A stretch of 64,000 bases of DNA, taken from contig OY735225.1 of NCBI GenBank assembly GCA_963457665.1, forward strand, positions 3,560,086 through 3,624,085. Direction: 5' to 3'. This DNA comes from Thysanoteuthis rhombus. Taxonomy: Eukaryota; Mollusca; Cephalopoda; Oegopsida; Thysanoteuthidae. Below the pieces are notes generated by a model. The model worked only from the letters and a program-made list of their open reading frames with translations. It ran no database searches and was not told where the DNA came from. Every line of letters begins with the position of its first letter. Position 1 is the first letter of the stretch. Position numbers and translations under genes: made by a program. Of the stretch, positions 22,924-34,484 are shown one piece after another.

Positions 22924-23345
22924 TTTATGGTCCATCGTTGGACATAGACCTTCCCCAGAAATCGCCACACCTCTCTATCATGGGTGTCCTATAGCCAATA
23001 TTTTCTGAAGTTGTTTAGTTCATCTCTCCATCTGTCGGCCTCGATTGCGCATGTGATCTCTGGGGATCTGTTGTGAGTCGTGATGTCCATCGGTCGTCTG
23101 CAATCCTTGCAACATGACCAGCCCATTGCCATTTGAGCTTTTCAAGTAGATTCTATGATATGTTGGACTCCCGTTTTCTCCTTCATATACTGTACTTTCT
23201 TGTTATCTCTCCATGTGAGGTTGAGCATGATTCTTTCATGTGCACGTTGCATGGGCCAATTTTGGCAATTTCGACCTATCGGAAGGACTGCGACCGCTAC
23301 TTTGAGAACCTCTGTGTTACAGTTTATTTCAAGTTCAGTATCGAT
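22877..23345 (-). mobile_element. RTE-like LINE 3' end with (ATC)n tail
   Basis: The tail of about 15 ATC triplets (22877-22921) is followed by CCATCGTTGGACATAGACC and about 400 bases of decayed RTE coding sequence on the minus strand, extending upstream past the MQCAHERI region. Confidence 0.85.
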
Positions 23346-23359
23346 TACCCCTCTGAGCT

Positions 23360-23361
23360 AG

Positions 23362-23426
<65 letters not shown>

Positions 23427-23431
23427 GTGTT
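23360..23431. repeat. (TG)n microsatellite
   Basis: A short TA run followed by about 30 TG dinucleotides. Confidence 0.95.
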
Positions 23432-23730
23432 ATCAAGAATTGGATATATGATCCAACATTGCGTTATATTACATTGAAACTCTTTTTTGAAATGATATCC
23501 TGCGGCCATTACCAGCGGATGTCTAGCTCAATGGTCGGGAGCAACGCGACGTTGAAGTGGCTACCCGATCGGCCGCAGCAGTCCCCTTTTATTAGATTCT
23601 TTATTCTATTGGCATTACTTGGCCAACTGGGACATTTACACTGTGTAATAATGAGGGATCACTTCAAATGAGAGTTCCATTATAATATAGCGCAACATTT
23701 AGTTCCTAGAAAACTGTCTTTCCTCATTCA

Positions 23731-23738
23731 CACACACA

Positions 23739-23800
<62 letters not shown>
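23731..23800. repeat. (CA)n(TA)n microsatellite
   Basis: A CA run passes into TA. Confidence 0.95.
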
Positions 23801-23807
<7 letters not shown>

Positions 23808-23937
23808 TTCAATTCCTGTAGCAGTTCCATTTCCTTCAATTGTTAATTGTATTACTGTAGTTGAGGATAAATGATACATTCAGCGTTCAACGAAGGGAAA
23901 TCATTTCAAATAAATGTTTCTATAGAATACAGCGCAA

Positions 23938-23939
<2 letters not shown>

Positions 23940-23992
<53 letters not shown>
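23940..23992. repeat. (TA)n microsatellite
   Basis: About 26 TA dinucleotides. Confidence 0.95.
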
Positions 23993-23994
<2 letters not shown>

Positions 23995-24149
23995 AGAAGT
24001 TTGTAATGATACGATTCATGCGTTATTGTGAAAAATGTGCATTTGATGATGTAGGACGGATTGCCCCTGGGGTCATGGAGTCAGTGAAAAAAAATGTGCA
24101 AAATGTGTTCTTGTTGAAATGTGGGGAGGAGTTATTTATAGTTAGAATG

Positions 24150-24690
24150 GTTCAATTAACTTTTGAGCCCATTCGGTGATAGGGTATTGAGGTGAATCGT
24201 CCATCTGTCTTCATACTTATCTAATGTCTCTGTGTTTCTGTTTGGAATGTGTTTATCCATTTTTTTCTATGACGATGAACTTATCGTCTGTTGAAATCAT
24301 GGCCTGTCAGACGGAAGTGTTGTTCGACAGGCAGTATGTTGTTGTGGGGTAATGTTCTAATTCTATGTCTATAATTGATGTCTCTTATTAAATTGTTATT
24401 CAGCCTTCCCAACGTATTTTATATTGCAGAGGGTACATTCTCGGAGATAGATGACATTTTTGCCTTTGCAGTTGGCATTGTGGTAAATTTTGAAATGTGT
24501 CTGTGAATAGTAGATGATTACAACACAAATTACTCTTTCCATTGCATGATTCACAAGATTTGACTGTTTTTTGCACGGGTCTGCTGTTGATTATGATGTC
24601 GCTGCCTATCATGTCTTTGAGATTTTGGGGACGACGATAGACGACCAAACCAATATATAGAATAATCTCCAATCAGTGTGGCTTTTCCTT
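24150..24690 (-). mobile_element. Penelope-like retroelement, C-terminal (GIY-YIG) part
   Basis: The minus strand first gives YRRPQNLKDMIGSD, matching the end of the Penelope reverse-transcriptase region. A cysteine-rich linker follows (CESCNGKSNLC). The endonuclease start is NCKGKNVIYLRECTLCNIKY followed by VG, the GIY-YIG signature seen in Penelope-type elements. The end, ETLDKYEDRW followed by HLNTLSPNGL, is also typical. It is 5'-truncated and broken. Confidence 0.8.
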
Positions 24691-24718
24691 ACTCAACTCT
24701 TACATTTATTGGACCCCT

Positions 24719-24858
24719 CCAGTGGCATTAAATAACTTATGTATAATGAAGTACACTTATATATGCTGCATATTTGGAAAAAATTACGCGGCACACTTAG
24801 AAGATAGTTGCAGAACACTACTGTGCCATGGCACATAGTTTGAGAACCACTGCTTTAT
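24719..24858. mobile_element. Possible hAT-type terminal fragment
   Basis: The right end AGTTTGAGAACCACTG is the reverse complement of CAGTGGTTCTCAAACT, the terminal motif of many hAT elements and their MITEs. A left CAGTGG lies at about 24720. A matching 8-bp target duplication is not visible, so the boundaries are doubtful. Confidence 0.4.
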
Positions 24859-25377
24859 GGAGGAGAAGAGAAATTTCAATAATAATTGAATAAGAATATC
24901 TGTACCTTTCACAAATGAACCACCGTAGCCATAACAAACTATTTAAAAGATATCGTGAATTATCTAAAAAGATAGACCTTCATGTGAATAATACCAGCTC
25001 ATGGTTTGGGCATTGTTGGTCCAAAATGACTGCAGAGATAAAAAAAAAATACTTAAAAAAAAAACAACAAAAAACGAAACAAATAGAATTATGTAGATGG
25101 TGCCTAGTGGTGTACCCATGTACATTTTCAAGGTTGTAGCCTCGAATATGTAACCAGGTGCACCCAGACAGAGACTCTCTCATAGACGAGCAAAAGGAGA
25201 AGAATCCATTGCCCACTTGACTTGTTAGTCGAGCTGGCGATTTGTTGGGTGATTCGATTCTCTTTTTTCTGTCTTTTCTTTTTCAAGACAAAATATGTTT
25301 TTTGTTTGTTTTAATTCAATCTGACCACTTCCCGTTATCGCTTTATTTGTATCTGTTTTTCTTTCTCAGCGTGTATA

Positions 25378-26090
25378 TCAGAAACTGTCAACCAAAACTG
25401 TCAACATGGGATTTTTCAAGTTTCACGTTGATCTGGTTTGCTGGATATATATGTATGTCCATCATGCGTAGAGACAGCACTAATGGAGCTAGAGGGCAGA
25501 ACATTTAAGCACTTACTCAGCATTATGCCTGAAAAAAACAAACAAAACAACCCAAATTTGTGTTTATCGTAAAATTAAATAGGTTTTTAGTGGGGGTTCA
25601 ATATACAATGAACGTTTATGCTAAATTGGTCCCTTGTTTGCGCCCATCTGCATTTACACCAATTTTTTAAAAAATTCGGACTTTTTCGTCATCCAACAAA
25701 AAGAGAGGGAAGTAACTTATTCTGGTTCATTAATCACCCCTTTTCCAGTGTTTTAATCAATTACCCCAACACAGCAATACCTCGTGATGTCAAGACAAGA
25801 AAACGTTTTTTTTTTAAATTTCTCCCCAAATCAGTTTGAAGTGGATGGTCCAATTTACAATGTACATTTAAGCTTATTTGGATCCTTCATTTTGTGCACG
25901 TATCCATGCTCGTTTTTCTTCTTCAAATTCAGACTTTTTATGGTCACTACCCAACAAGTTGTAAGAGAAGTATTTTGTTCATTGATGATTCTTTTTTTTC
26001 CAAATTTTAATTGATCACCCCCAATACAACATGCTACCAAAAGGACGACGGTCACGTGATGGTCTCTATTGAGTGACTAACCGAAACTGA
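25378..26090 (+). repeat. Family A interspersed repeat, long copy
   Basis: It starts with two ACTGTCAAC motifs and runs to GAGTGACTAACCGAAACTG. The right half is present twice (TGATCACC-type segments near 25740 and 26010), so this copy carries an internal duplication or two overlapping insertions. It ends about 90 bases before the GCH1 promoter elements. Confidence 0.7.
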
Positions 26091-26181
26091 TAATTTTCTT
26101 TTTCTTTTTCTTCTTCTCTCTTTTCGCTTGCTCGTTGGAAATCCAGAGTAGCACCTCTCTAGCAACAGTTGCTAAGTGTGA

Positions 26182-26240
26182 TTACGTCACGCAAGGTGCT
26201 GAGCCTATATAAAAGTCCAATAAGTTCATCCCGAGATACG
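26182..26240 (+). promoter_or_regulatory. Putative GCH1 core promoter (CRE-like site and TATA box)
   Basis: TTACGTCA at 26182-26189 resembles a cAMP-response/ATF site. TATATAAAA lies at 26206-26214, 17 bases downstream, and would place the transcription start near 26235-26240. The sites are upstream of, and on the same strand as, the GCH1 coding exon. Vertebrate GCH1 promoters are known to be cAMP-responsive through a CRE. Transcription itself is inferred. Confidence 0.5.
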
Positions 26241-27663
26241 TGAGAGGAGGAGAGTCTCCCGTTGTCCGCTGCATTATTCTAATTCTTCCCTCTCCAAAGA
26301 AAACGGACTCTTAAATACAGACCCTATCAGCCTTTGCTACAATTGTCCCATAATTTGAGCCGAAAGCAATCAAACCATCACTGCGAATCTTTTTGATAAC
26401 AAAATCAAGAAAAAAAAAGTACCATTTCTCCGATGTGAGCGAGTTGGTCGTTTTAAAGAGCAATTTTTGCCACTTGTTGATACTAATAACTACTACTATT
26501 ACATTTTTCTGTCAAGGTTGTCTTTAGTGTTTAAATCCTATTAGTTTTGCTTCTGCATGTTTTTACAATTCAAACCAAACTTACCTTTGTGAGAGGGGGA
26601 TTAGATTTTGTATGAGTAGGTGAGGAGAAATAGGAAAAAAGATTAAAACTACAAAACGAAAAAAGAGGGATTCAAATTCTAGCAAATCTTGTTTGTTAGT
26701 CCATATTAATTAATTGATCCAAGGATTCCATGAGAAATTTGATGACTAAAACCTTAAAAAGAAGGTCTATTTTATTAAAAAAATTGTAGTTAATTTATTC
26801 AACTGACCTGACCACTTGAACTGGTCTGACCACTACTCGGATTAAGACAAATGCAATTTTATTTATTTATTTCCTAAAGACGCAACATTACAGTCAAATA
26901 TTTGAATGCAGTCAAGTTTTTATTTACTTTAGTTTACGTATTCATTTATTTTTACGCCCCCAAAAGTCAATCAAAATCAATTTAATACATAATACACAGA
27001 TATTTACAAATTTTATTTTTTTAGTCGTATTCATTTCTCCCGGTGTCGGCGGTGTTCTATGGTCAAGATAGGTTTATATAAACAACAACAACAAACAGCG
27101 TTAACCCATTAACTGCATCAATTTAAAATATTTGCTTTCATCTGAATTCTTTTAATTGTTTTTAATCACAATTAAATTCAGACCATCATTCAACGACATT
27201 GATAGTGAGCAAACAGCGCGCATTGGAAAAGAAGAGAAAAATTAACCAAACCGTTCGTTAAAACACTAAAAGTCAGACGGAATAATTTACTACAGACGGA
27301 CGAATAACACTTGTTAATAGTACTACTATCATTTCGATTACTGCTACTGCTGCTACAACTAGATATCACTGCTTGTGTTAGTTTTCAGTCCCACTGCTTT
27401 ACAACAATCATAACTACTATTATTACTGCAACTGTTGAGGACGAAGAGAATTCTACTACTTGAGTAGCAGTACCTTTAGTGCTTTTTGTTACACTTTCTC
27501 TCTGACACGTTCACAACAATCTGTGAAGAGGAAAGGATAACTTCGGAGTCACTCCCCGACACCAGCATTCATTCTGATTCTCTGGGACGAGTAGCAAGAA
27601 AGCCGTGTCGAGACTTGACATTCAACAAAATCAGCTGTCAACCACCTGTGCAAGATACTTTAT

Positions 27664-27712
27664 CTTTTCCCTCTTCTTCCCTCTCTCTTTCTCTCTTCTT
27701 CACTATTTGAAG
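27664..27712 (+). promoter_or_regulatory. Candidate 3' splice site of a 5'-UTR intron of GCH1
   Basis: A pyrimidine tract of about 40 bases (27664-27702) is followed by the first AG at 27711-27712, 70 bases before the GCH1 ATG. The distance from the putative promoter (about 1.5 kb, with several upstream ATGs) would be easier to explain with a spliced leader. A comparable pyrimidine tract precedes the duplicate exon at 20.45-20.52 kb. Confidence 0.4.
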
Positions 27713-27781
27713 ACACAAAAATAGCTTGAAAACAATTTCTTCGCTGAAAGGATACATAAAGAAAATAGTCGAGTCTCCATT

Positions 27782-28124
27782 ATGGAAGAACGTCGTAACT
27801 CTCAGACTATCTACCGCACGGATCCCAATGTAGAACTAGAAGAAAAGTTGCGGAGGCTGGCGTTCGTCCGTCACCCTAGTATCCAAAACGATCACGACGG
27901 TGTAATTGAAGACTACCACAGGTCATTTCGGAAACACAGGATGGAAAGTATCACCTACGATGAACTGAGCGAAGAAGAAATAGTTGAACAATTATCGAAA
28001 CATTACAAAGGTATAATTAGCAACTTGGGTGAGGATCCATCCCGACAGGGCCTGTTGCGTACACCAGAACGGGCTGCAAAAGCTATCATGTTCTTCACCA
28101 AAGGATACAAAGAAAAGATTGAAG
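27782..28124 (+). CDS. GCH1: GTP cyclohydrolase 1, first coding exon
   Basis: GTP cyclohydrolase I turns GTP into 7,8-dihydroneopterin triphosphate plus formate, the committed step of tetrahydrobiopterin synthesis, in the cytosol as a decamer. The exon gives 114 codons plus one base. Residues 1-60 are a poorly conserved, charged N-terminal extension ([24 protein letters not shown]). Residues 61-115 start the enzyme fold: [19 protein letters not shown], then [18 protein letters not shown], then [12 protein letters not shown]. This matches the animal GCH1 segment around LGE(N/D)PxRQGLLKTP and FFTKGYQE. The exon ends at the usual GCH1 exon 1 boundary with donor GAAG|GTAAGT (28124/28125), phase 1. 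The ATG is the first in frame. The zinc and active-site residues (Cys and His of the CEHH region) lie in later exons that I do not find here. Confidence 0.93.
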
Positions 28125-29484
28125 GTAAGTGCAAGTTAATTATGATTTTCCACCCGAGACCCTAGACTTGGGAGGGCGCCCCTGACTTTGTCTAACTGTC
28201 CCCTTCATTGAACAGAATAAAGTGAAATGATGTTATCATGTAAAATAAATAACTACAACTTATATTGTTGTTTTAGTGTACAATCACATGTGCCATAAAA
28301 GTTATATTTGTACATTCACTTAAAACTTTAAAAAAAAAAATTATTTCTTGCTTTGGGGGGCCCCCACCCCCTTCTTGCTCCCACCGGGGCTTTCGCCTGC
28401 TCAGTCAAATTAACCTGCCACTACTCTTAGCAGTGACGAGGCAAAGGGTTCTCAGTGCCCGAGGACAGTTGCAGGTTATCCATAGGGGCCCAAGGGGGGG
28501 GGGCATGATCATTAATTAGCATTGTATGTCACAGAAAATTTTGTGCCCTATTCATACGTGCACCCAGGGGATACTGGTCTCTCATTGTTACTTCCATTCA
28601 TATTGTCTTTGAATTAAAAACTTACTTTCACTTTGAAACGCATAAGCTATTTTCTCCTTCCACAAGTTTAAAACCTGAGTACGTCCCAAACAGATTTATC
28701 TAAAACTATATTTGTTTTGATTTCAAAATGCTCATGAAGCATCCATTTGATAAGGTTGATTAAACGAAGAATATATCTATTTCCTTATTTATTGCGTTGT
28801 TTACTTAACATGCCGTTAGGTCTTAGAACATCAGGCGCGCGAAAAAGACCGAGTTGTTATACATTACTCCTTACCACAACAACATGTAATAAACACTTAT
28901 AGACAGTGCTCGACTTCTAAAATCGGGGTCAAATTCAACCTTGATGCCCAATATTTATCATTTCTTGGATTCTTTTCTATTTTTGCATTTATTAACTATT
29001 TTCACACAATTCAAAACACGAGAGTCCACTAAACAAACATTCAATCCCTAAGAAATATGTATTTCAGTTGCGTGAGAAGTAAAATTACTTTCACTGCAAT
29101 TCCGAGAGAAATGTGTGGAACGGAGCTCTAGACGTAAAATTGAACATTAAATCAAACTAACTGTTGGAAAAAAGAAAAAAAATGTGGTCAGGAAGTCCGT
29201 GTCGTTTACAGAATATTTATATTGAAGTTTGAACATTGTCTCAGAGAGGGACACAAATTCAGGATCCAGTTTTATATGATACGTAGGTTGTAAATCGATC
29301 ACCCGCTTTAGAGCCGATTCTCTCGCTCCCCCCCCCCATGGTTACATTTTCTCAAAAACGAAATTAGTCTCCTAGGAACTAAGGTCAGAGTCAGTTGAAG
29401 CAGTTGATTTTTCATTGGAAAAAAATATTTTTATAACGTTTTCTTGAATTTCAATTTAACGAATCTACACTTAGCTTTGTTTTA

Positions 29485-29585
29485 CCACAAGTTAAGTGCA
29501 CCAGTTGGAAATCGAACTCACTACTGGGTCGTAATGATCAGCGAAACCAGTTTGCTATCAAATACTCTACGACGAGAATGCCTGG
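29485..29585 (-). repeat. tRNA-derived SINE-like head
   Basis: The minus strand has an A-box-like TAGCAAACTGG and, about 35 bases on, a B-box-like GAGTTCGATTTCC. The cloverleaf cannot be closed, so this is a SINE head and not a tRNA gene. Confidence 0.45.
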
Positions 29586-30534
29586 GATGTAATTTCTTCG
29601 ATGAAATCTAAACAGTTTACACAAGACTAACGTTATTGGTTTTGCATTATTAACCTTGGATGCCCCGCCCGGACAACTTTTCAGATGCAACACTTACCGA
29701 GTCTATTGGTCCGGGCGGCTTTTAAGGGCGCTATTTGCCGGGCCGGAAACAACCGAAGAGCTTTTAGTGGTAACGCTTGCCTAAAGATTTCTGTTCTTTT
29801 GTTTGTCTGTTTTCAATTATGCTTTTTGTTCAGTTTTGAACTATTTTAATATATCAGATGTTTCGTTTCTTTGAAATACAAACCGGTGCCTATCGTCTAA
29901 ATTTCTTAGATGACGCGCTTTCACTTTTGATCTTATTTTTTCTTTTTATCGCAACGCTTAGATATTGAGATGTTTTCGCTCCATACGCCGATTGTAGATT
30001 GTAAAAACTAACAGAGCATTGTGACAAAACAAAAAAGACAGAACAGAAAATATGAACAGTAACAAAATAGTCATAGATAATGAGTAGGATTCACCTAAGA
30101 AATTCGAACAAGGAAAACTATTACAACGGCTATTAGGCGATAAACAAACACGAAGAAAAAAAGATACAGAAGAGTATAACTACATGTTTTCCCCCGCTAC
30201 ACGTAAGTAGAGCGTTCCTATAAAGAGAACACATTACGTAAACCGAAATGGTGTTATGCGAAAAAACAATTATTTTTTAATTTGTATAGGAAACATTTTG
30301 AGCGATCTCAGATCCCCGAATGATGTCATCAAAATAGGAGCAGTGGGAGGTATAAGAGACGGGGATGTAGACTAGAGAGGAAGAGTGTGCGCGCTGTCTC
30401 TATAATAGCTCACTGCATATCCAACGGTGAACGCTATTTTTGCATTTTTTGTGACAGCGAAAAAGTGGTCTATGACAAACTTTCGAAAAACCAGGAACAT
30501 CTCTTTATAACTAAACTTGAATTTCGTCTGCTAA

Positions 30535-30645
30535 GGGGTCTCCGTGACCAAATCCGTAAGGCGTCGTCCATGTTTCACCGGCCCCCGTATATACAGGTTA
30601 CGGGTTCAAATCGTATCGGTTTTACTTTTTTCCCCTGATCCTATG
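30535..30645 (+). repeat. tRNA-like SINE scrap
   Basis: GGGTCTCCGTGACCAAATCC is followed after about 45 bases by the B-box-like ACGGGTTCAAATCGTA, with a poly-T-containing end. No complete tRNA fold can be drawn. Confidence 0.35.
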
Positions 30646-31470
30646 TTGCTGGCTTAAAATGTAAAAAAAGACCTGTACACTTTTGAGGTTCTTACTTGTC
30701 TTAAATTATGGTGTGTGTGTGTGTGTGGGGGGGGGGACAAACCCTAAACAAACTTATTTGCCTACGCGAAATGATTTACAAATTATTTGAAAATATAACT
30801 TAATGATGGAAAATCACACCAGATTACGTACTGTGTAATTCGTCTCATTAAATGGTTAAAAGTCTGCAAATACATTACAATGTCAAACTCGAAACGACTA
30901 ATAGCGCGCATACCTCTGCCAACGCTATTGCTACTAAAAACTGAATGAAATTCAGTTCATATATAGTGTATAGCTGCGATGCTGGCGGGGGAGGGGACCA
31001 TAAAAAAATTCCTGGAACCGACCGAAAATTTAATCAGTTCTTCCTTAGCACGTGGTCCACTGTTCTACGGAGTGTCACTGAAATTCACCGAGAACCTTTA
31101 GAGATATTGTGGTCACAGACAGACAGACTCCAGGGAATACAGATACCTATTCCAAATCTGTCGGAAGAAGTAAAATACGTCAGTTATTTAAACTCGCTGA
31201 ACAATATGAAATTTTGGTTCTAATTTGCTCTATTCTAATTTGCTCGTGTTTATTGCGTTGTTTTCCAAGCTGCTATTCTGTCGCTCTGTCATAGTTATTC
31301 TAACGAAAAATATTTCCTGTTGTTGAATTGAGGCTGGCGTTCAAGGACATGGGAATACTTTAAGATGAGAATCATTTTCTATAGAATCACTCCAAGCAAT
31401 TCTAATCAAGCTTGCATTTTCATTCAGTTTATTTCATTTTGCTATTATCATTCAATTCGATATATAAAAT

Positions 31471-31900
31471 ATCTGGTTAGTCACTCAATAGGAACCGTCT
31501 TGTGACCATCAGGTTTTTTTTGCTGCATGCCGTGCTGGGGTGATCAATTAAAGAAATTGGGAAAAAGAAATGATCAAGGATTGTTACTTCTCTTGTCTTC
31601 TGTCGGTCATTGATCACTAAAAATGATTGAATTTTCGAAAAAACAGGAAAAAAAAGGACCATCGGGCACAAACAAGAAACCAATTTAGCTTAAACCAACA
31701 TAGTACATTGGACCACTCATTAAAAATCTATTTTGAAGGAAAATTTTTCTGGGTGTATTAACATGTAAATGTTGAAAATTTTTTTAGTTCCATTGGTGCG
31801 CTGGTACGTGTTATACATACATAGCCACCCATCTAGACCAAATTGAAAACTGAAAAACATATATCAACAGTTTTGGCAACAGTTTTCTTCGACAGTTTTT
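31471..31900 (-). repeat. Family A interspersed repeat, near-complete
   Basis: In minus orientation: three ACTGT(C/T) motifs at the start, TTTTTCAGTTTTCAATTTGG, TGTATGTATAACACGTACC, a CACCCCAGCACGGCATGC end and GAGTGACTAACC. This is the clearest copy for defining the ends. Confidence 0.8.
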
Positions 31901-32039
31901 AATAAGTAAAAAGCACATTTACGCTGACTTCTACTTCTGGCTCTGTGCTCATTTAGGACCAACTATCTAATCAGAAAAAATAATTCTAGATAAAAGATTG
32001 ATATTTTTTGGATAAAAGATACGATCTTTTTAGGCAGCC

Positions 32040-32250
32040 CTGTCCAAGCTAGATTTCCAAGTTTTCAAAGGTTTGCAGTAAGTGAAATCGACTTGGAGTG
32101 GCGTCACTCCTCCCTGGGCTATTTTATCCATCGCTAGAGGGAGTTGAATTCTTGCCTTTTCCAAAGGCGTCAATATGAAGTGAGCACAAACTGTGTTGGA
32201 ACCCGGCTTGCCCAGTCCTTTTCCCGTGACGTCAACAGTTCGGCCTCCCC
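32040..32250 (-). repeat. tRNA-derived SINE (family C)
   Basis: The minus strand starts GAGGCCGAACTGTTGACG (A-box region). A B-box-like GGGTTCCAACAC follows, then a body with AAAAGGCAAGAATTC and AATAGCCCAGGGAGGAG. It is the same layout as the copies at 33.0, 33.4 and 54.6 kb. Confidence 0.55.
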
Positions 32251-32994
32251 CGCAATCTCCTTATCGTTTAATTTTGAATTTTCCAAAGTACAAATTGTTA
32301 CCAACTGCCGAAATCCCTGTAAAGTATCTTATAACTTCCCGGACAATCCAAATCAAGTATCAGCTCTAGTGGTTGGGTACTTCCAAAATCTTAATTAGTT
32401 TTACTTCTCTTCTTTCTCTGTGTACTTCAGGTGTCGTAGTGGTGGAGGAGACAGTGAGACAGTTGCGTAATTTTGTCCCCCCTCCCTTATCCATTTACTC
32501 AGCCAGCCAAGTTGGCTACATAATCTTTTCCCTTTGGGTATCCGTGTGTGTGTATGTGTGCCTGTATGCATATACAGAGAGTGTGTGTGTCCAGGTGCTC
32601 CTGGTCACATTTTGGGGGCTACAAACTTGAAAATTTGCCCAAATACACTACTAGGCACCATCTAAAAAATAAAAATAAAAACCTTTTGGGGGGTCTCAAT
32701 GGTCATTTTGGATCATACAATATTCAAATCTTATGCTGGTATTTTTTTCTATTCTTTTTAAAGATAATTTTTGATAAAATATCCCCTTTTTAAATAATCT
32801 TTGATAATTTTAGATAAATCTTCAAGATGAATCTTTTTGGATAATTTTTTATGAATATTTTCAGATAGATCTTTTCTCAAGATGGATAAAAATGGTAAAC
32901 GTACAGGCCACGGTGATTCATGTATACGAGTTACGGAGGAGTTAAGAAGGGCTCTCGACCTGAAATGGTTGCTGATACTGGTCATATTTTAGCA

Positions 32995-33312
32995 ATTTAT
33001 TATAATCCACTTTTGGCTTGCTAGGACCGTCCAAGTTTCACCCGAAACTTGCTAAATGTACACTCCAGGAACATATTCTCTACGATGTTTGACTTTCTTA
33101 GTTTGAATTCAGTCTCCTGGACGGGTTGCCAAGCAAGACTGAAGAACCCAGTCTGATCTGCTACTTGCCCATAGGCAGGAGAAATAAGATGGATTCGTGC
33201 CTTTCCCAAGGGCCTTAGTGCGAAAGGAACACGAAATGTCCCAGCTGGAGTTCAAACACGACATGCCAAGTCCATTGTCCGTGCTGCTAATCGTTCGGCC
33301 ACCTCGCACTCT
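32995..33312 (-). repeat. tRNA-derived SINE (family C), best copy
   Basis: On the minus strand GTGCGAGGTGGCCGAACGAT gives the A box and GTGTTTGAACTCCAGC gives the B box, about 45 bases apart. The body contains GGGAAAGGCACGAATCCATC, CAAGTAGCAGATCAGACTGG and AAGCAAGCC-type blocks. It ends in TATAATAAATTGC. Confidence 0.7.
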
Positions 33313-33369
33313 CTTATTGGCTTACTTCGGATTTCATTGCTTTTGTCATTTCAAATGACCTTCAGAGGG

Positions 33370-33575
33370 GAAATACCCAGGTAACTATTTAAAAACTTTC
33401 TGGTAAATCCAAACCGCAAGTCAGGTTGTGCTTGAAGAGCCCAGTCCGACCTTCTATTTACGTATAACCGGGGGAAAAGAGTTGTTTCTGGTCTTTTGAA
33501 GCATGAAGTGACCGCAAACGACCATTTCTTTTCGTGCTGCTGCTGACTATTTAGCTACCCGCACCCATACTCTCA
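33370..33575 (-). repeat. tRNA-derived SINE (family C), degenerate
   Basis: The minus strand starts GGTGCGGGTAGCTAAATAGT and keeps GGTCGGACTGGGCTCTTCAAG. The B box is decayed. Confidence 0.5.
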
Positions 33576-33859
33576 ATAGATCTGGAAACATTCAGTGCTA
33601 AATACATGTTGTTTGTGTATGGGTATATTGCATATCCATGTTGTGTACTTAATGTACAAATAATCATTTTCAGACAACAATAGACTACAATACTGTAATA
33701 AAAAAGCAGTAAATACAATAGTATCTGCTTCCACCAGGGGGAGTAAGCCCGTTCAAAATCGTAGGGTCATGTCATTTGCACCATCTGCTCCCCTTTGTTC
33801 CGGCCTGTACGAAACAGGATACGAAATTTCAATTACTGGAGACAATACAGTTTACCTGA

Positions 33860-34215
33860 ATGTATTTGGTCGCGTCTGATCATATGTCCACTTAATAGCT
33901 CCGAAAGTACTCGATGAATCCCTAGGAAATGTGGTCGGAGGGAGGGCAAAGGGACAAGAAAGAGGTGGTAAATTTTTCAAATCATTTAAAAAAATTTTCC
34001 GTTTAAGTAAAATTAAATCCAGTAATACGCTCATGACCATCCACGCAATAACTCGGAAAGTTTTCTATGAATTTCAATGATATTTTGTGGTGGGGTGGAC
34101 AATAGACTATAAAAGGACTGGTTGGAGCCATGTACAATTACCCTCCCTATCCCCATCCCCATCCCCAACAAAGGTGTGGGCAGAGGTATGCACTCTTTGA
34201 GTGCTTTCTAGTTTT
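33860..34215 (+). repeat. CCTCTGCCAA-family element, two modules
   Basis: Two modules, GTCCACTTAATAGCTCCGAAAG and then TTTTCTATGAATTTCAATGA, are followed by ATTTTGTGGTGGGGTGGACA and the family end GGCAGAGGTATGCACTC, GAGTGCTTTCTAGTT at 34178-34213. Confidence 0.6.
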
Positions 34216-34383
34216 GTTTGCATTTTATTGAAGCCTACCTTGTGGACGAAATGGTTGCACATTTCTCACCAGTGCCAAAGATCAGTGTTCGAGTTAGGGT
34301 AAGAAAAAAAAACATGATTTCAAAAGCTAATTTTATCTTCTTGGCAGGCAACCCCTCTCCTAACTTTGAAGATTGGCCTAACT

Positions 34384-34440
34384 CAGAGATTTTCAAAGCG
34401 TGGTCCATGGACTCCTACTAGAGGTCTGCTAGTCCTATCT
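34384..34440. repeat. Possible hAT-related terminal motif
   Basis: CAGAGATTTTCAAAGCGTGG followed by TCCATGGACTCC resembles the CAGxGGTTxTCAAA start of hAT-related repeats. A similar CAGTGGTTTTCAAACC lies at 36017. No second end was found for either. Confidence 0.3.
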
Positions 34441-34484
34441 GAAGGATACACGAAAGGAAAATCACTTTGAAAAATAATTAGATA

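Larger units (their letters stand above)
28125..31470 (+). other. GCH1 intron 1, proximal part
   Basis: Begins GTAAGT. It holds a G/C-run-rich patch at 28355-28505 (GGGGGGCCCCCACCCC and GGGGCCC) and two tRNA-like scraps listed separately. There is no further GCH1 exon: I see nothing encoding the expected next segment with CEHH. Confidence 0.55.

Noticed and set aside
27486-27710. 74-codon frame upstream of GCH1
   Set aside because: It ends in the pyrimidine tract of the candidate splice acceptor. At most an upstream frame in the leader.
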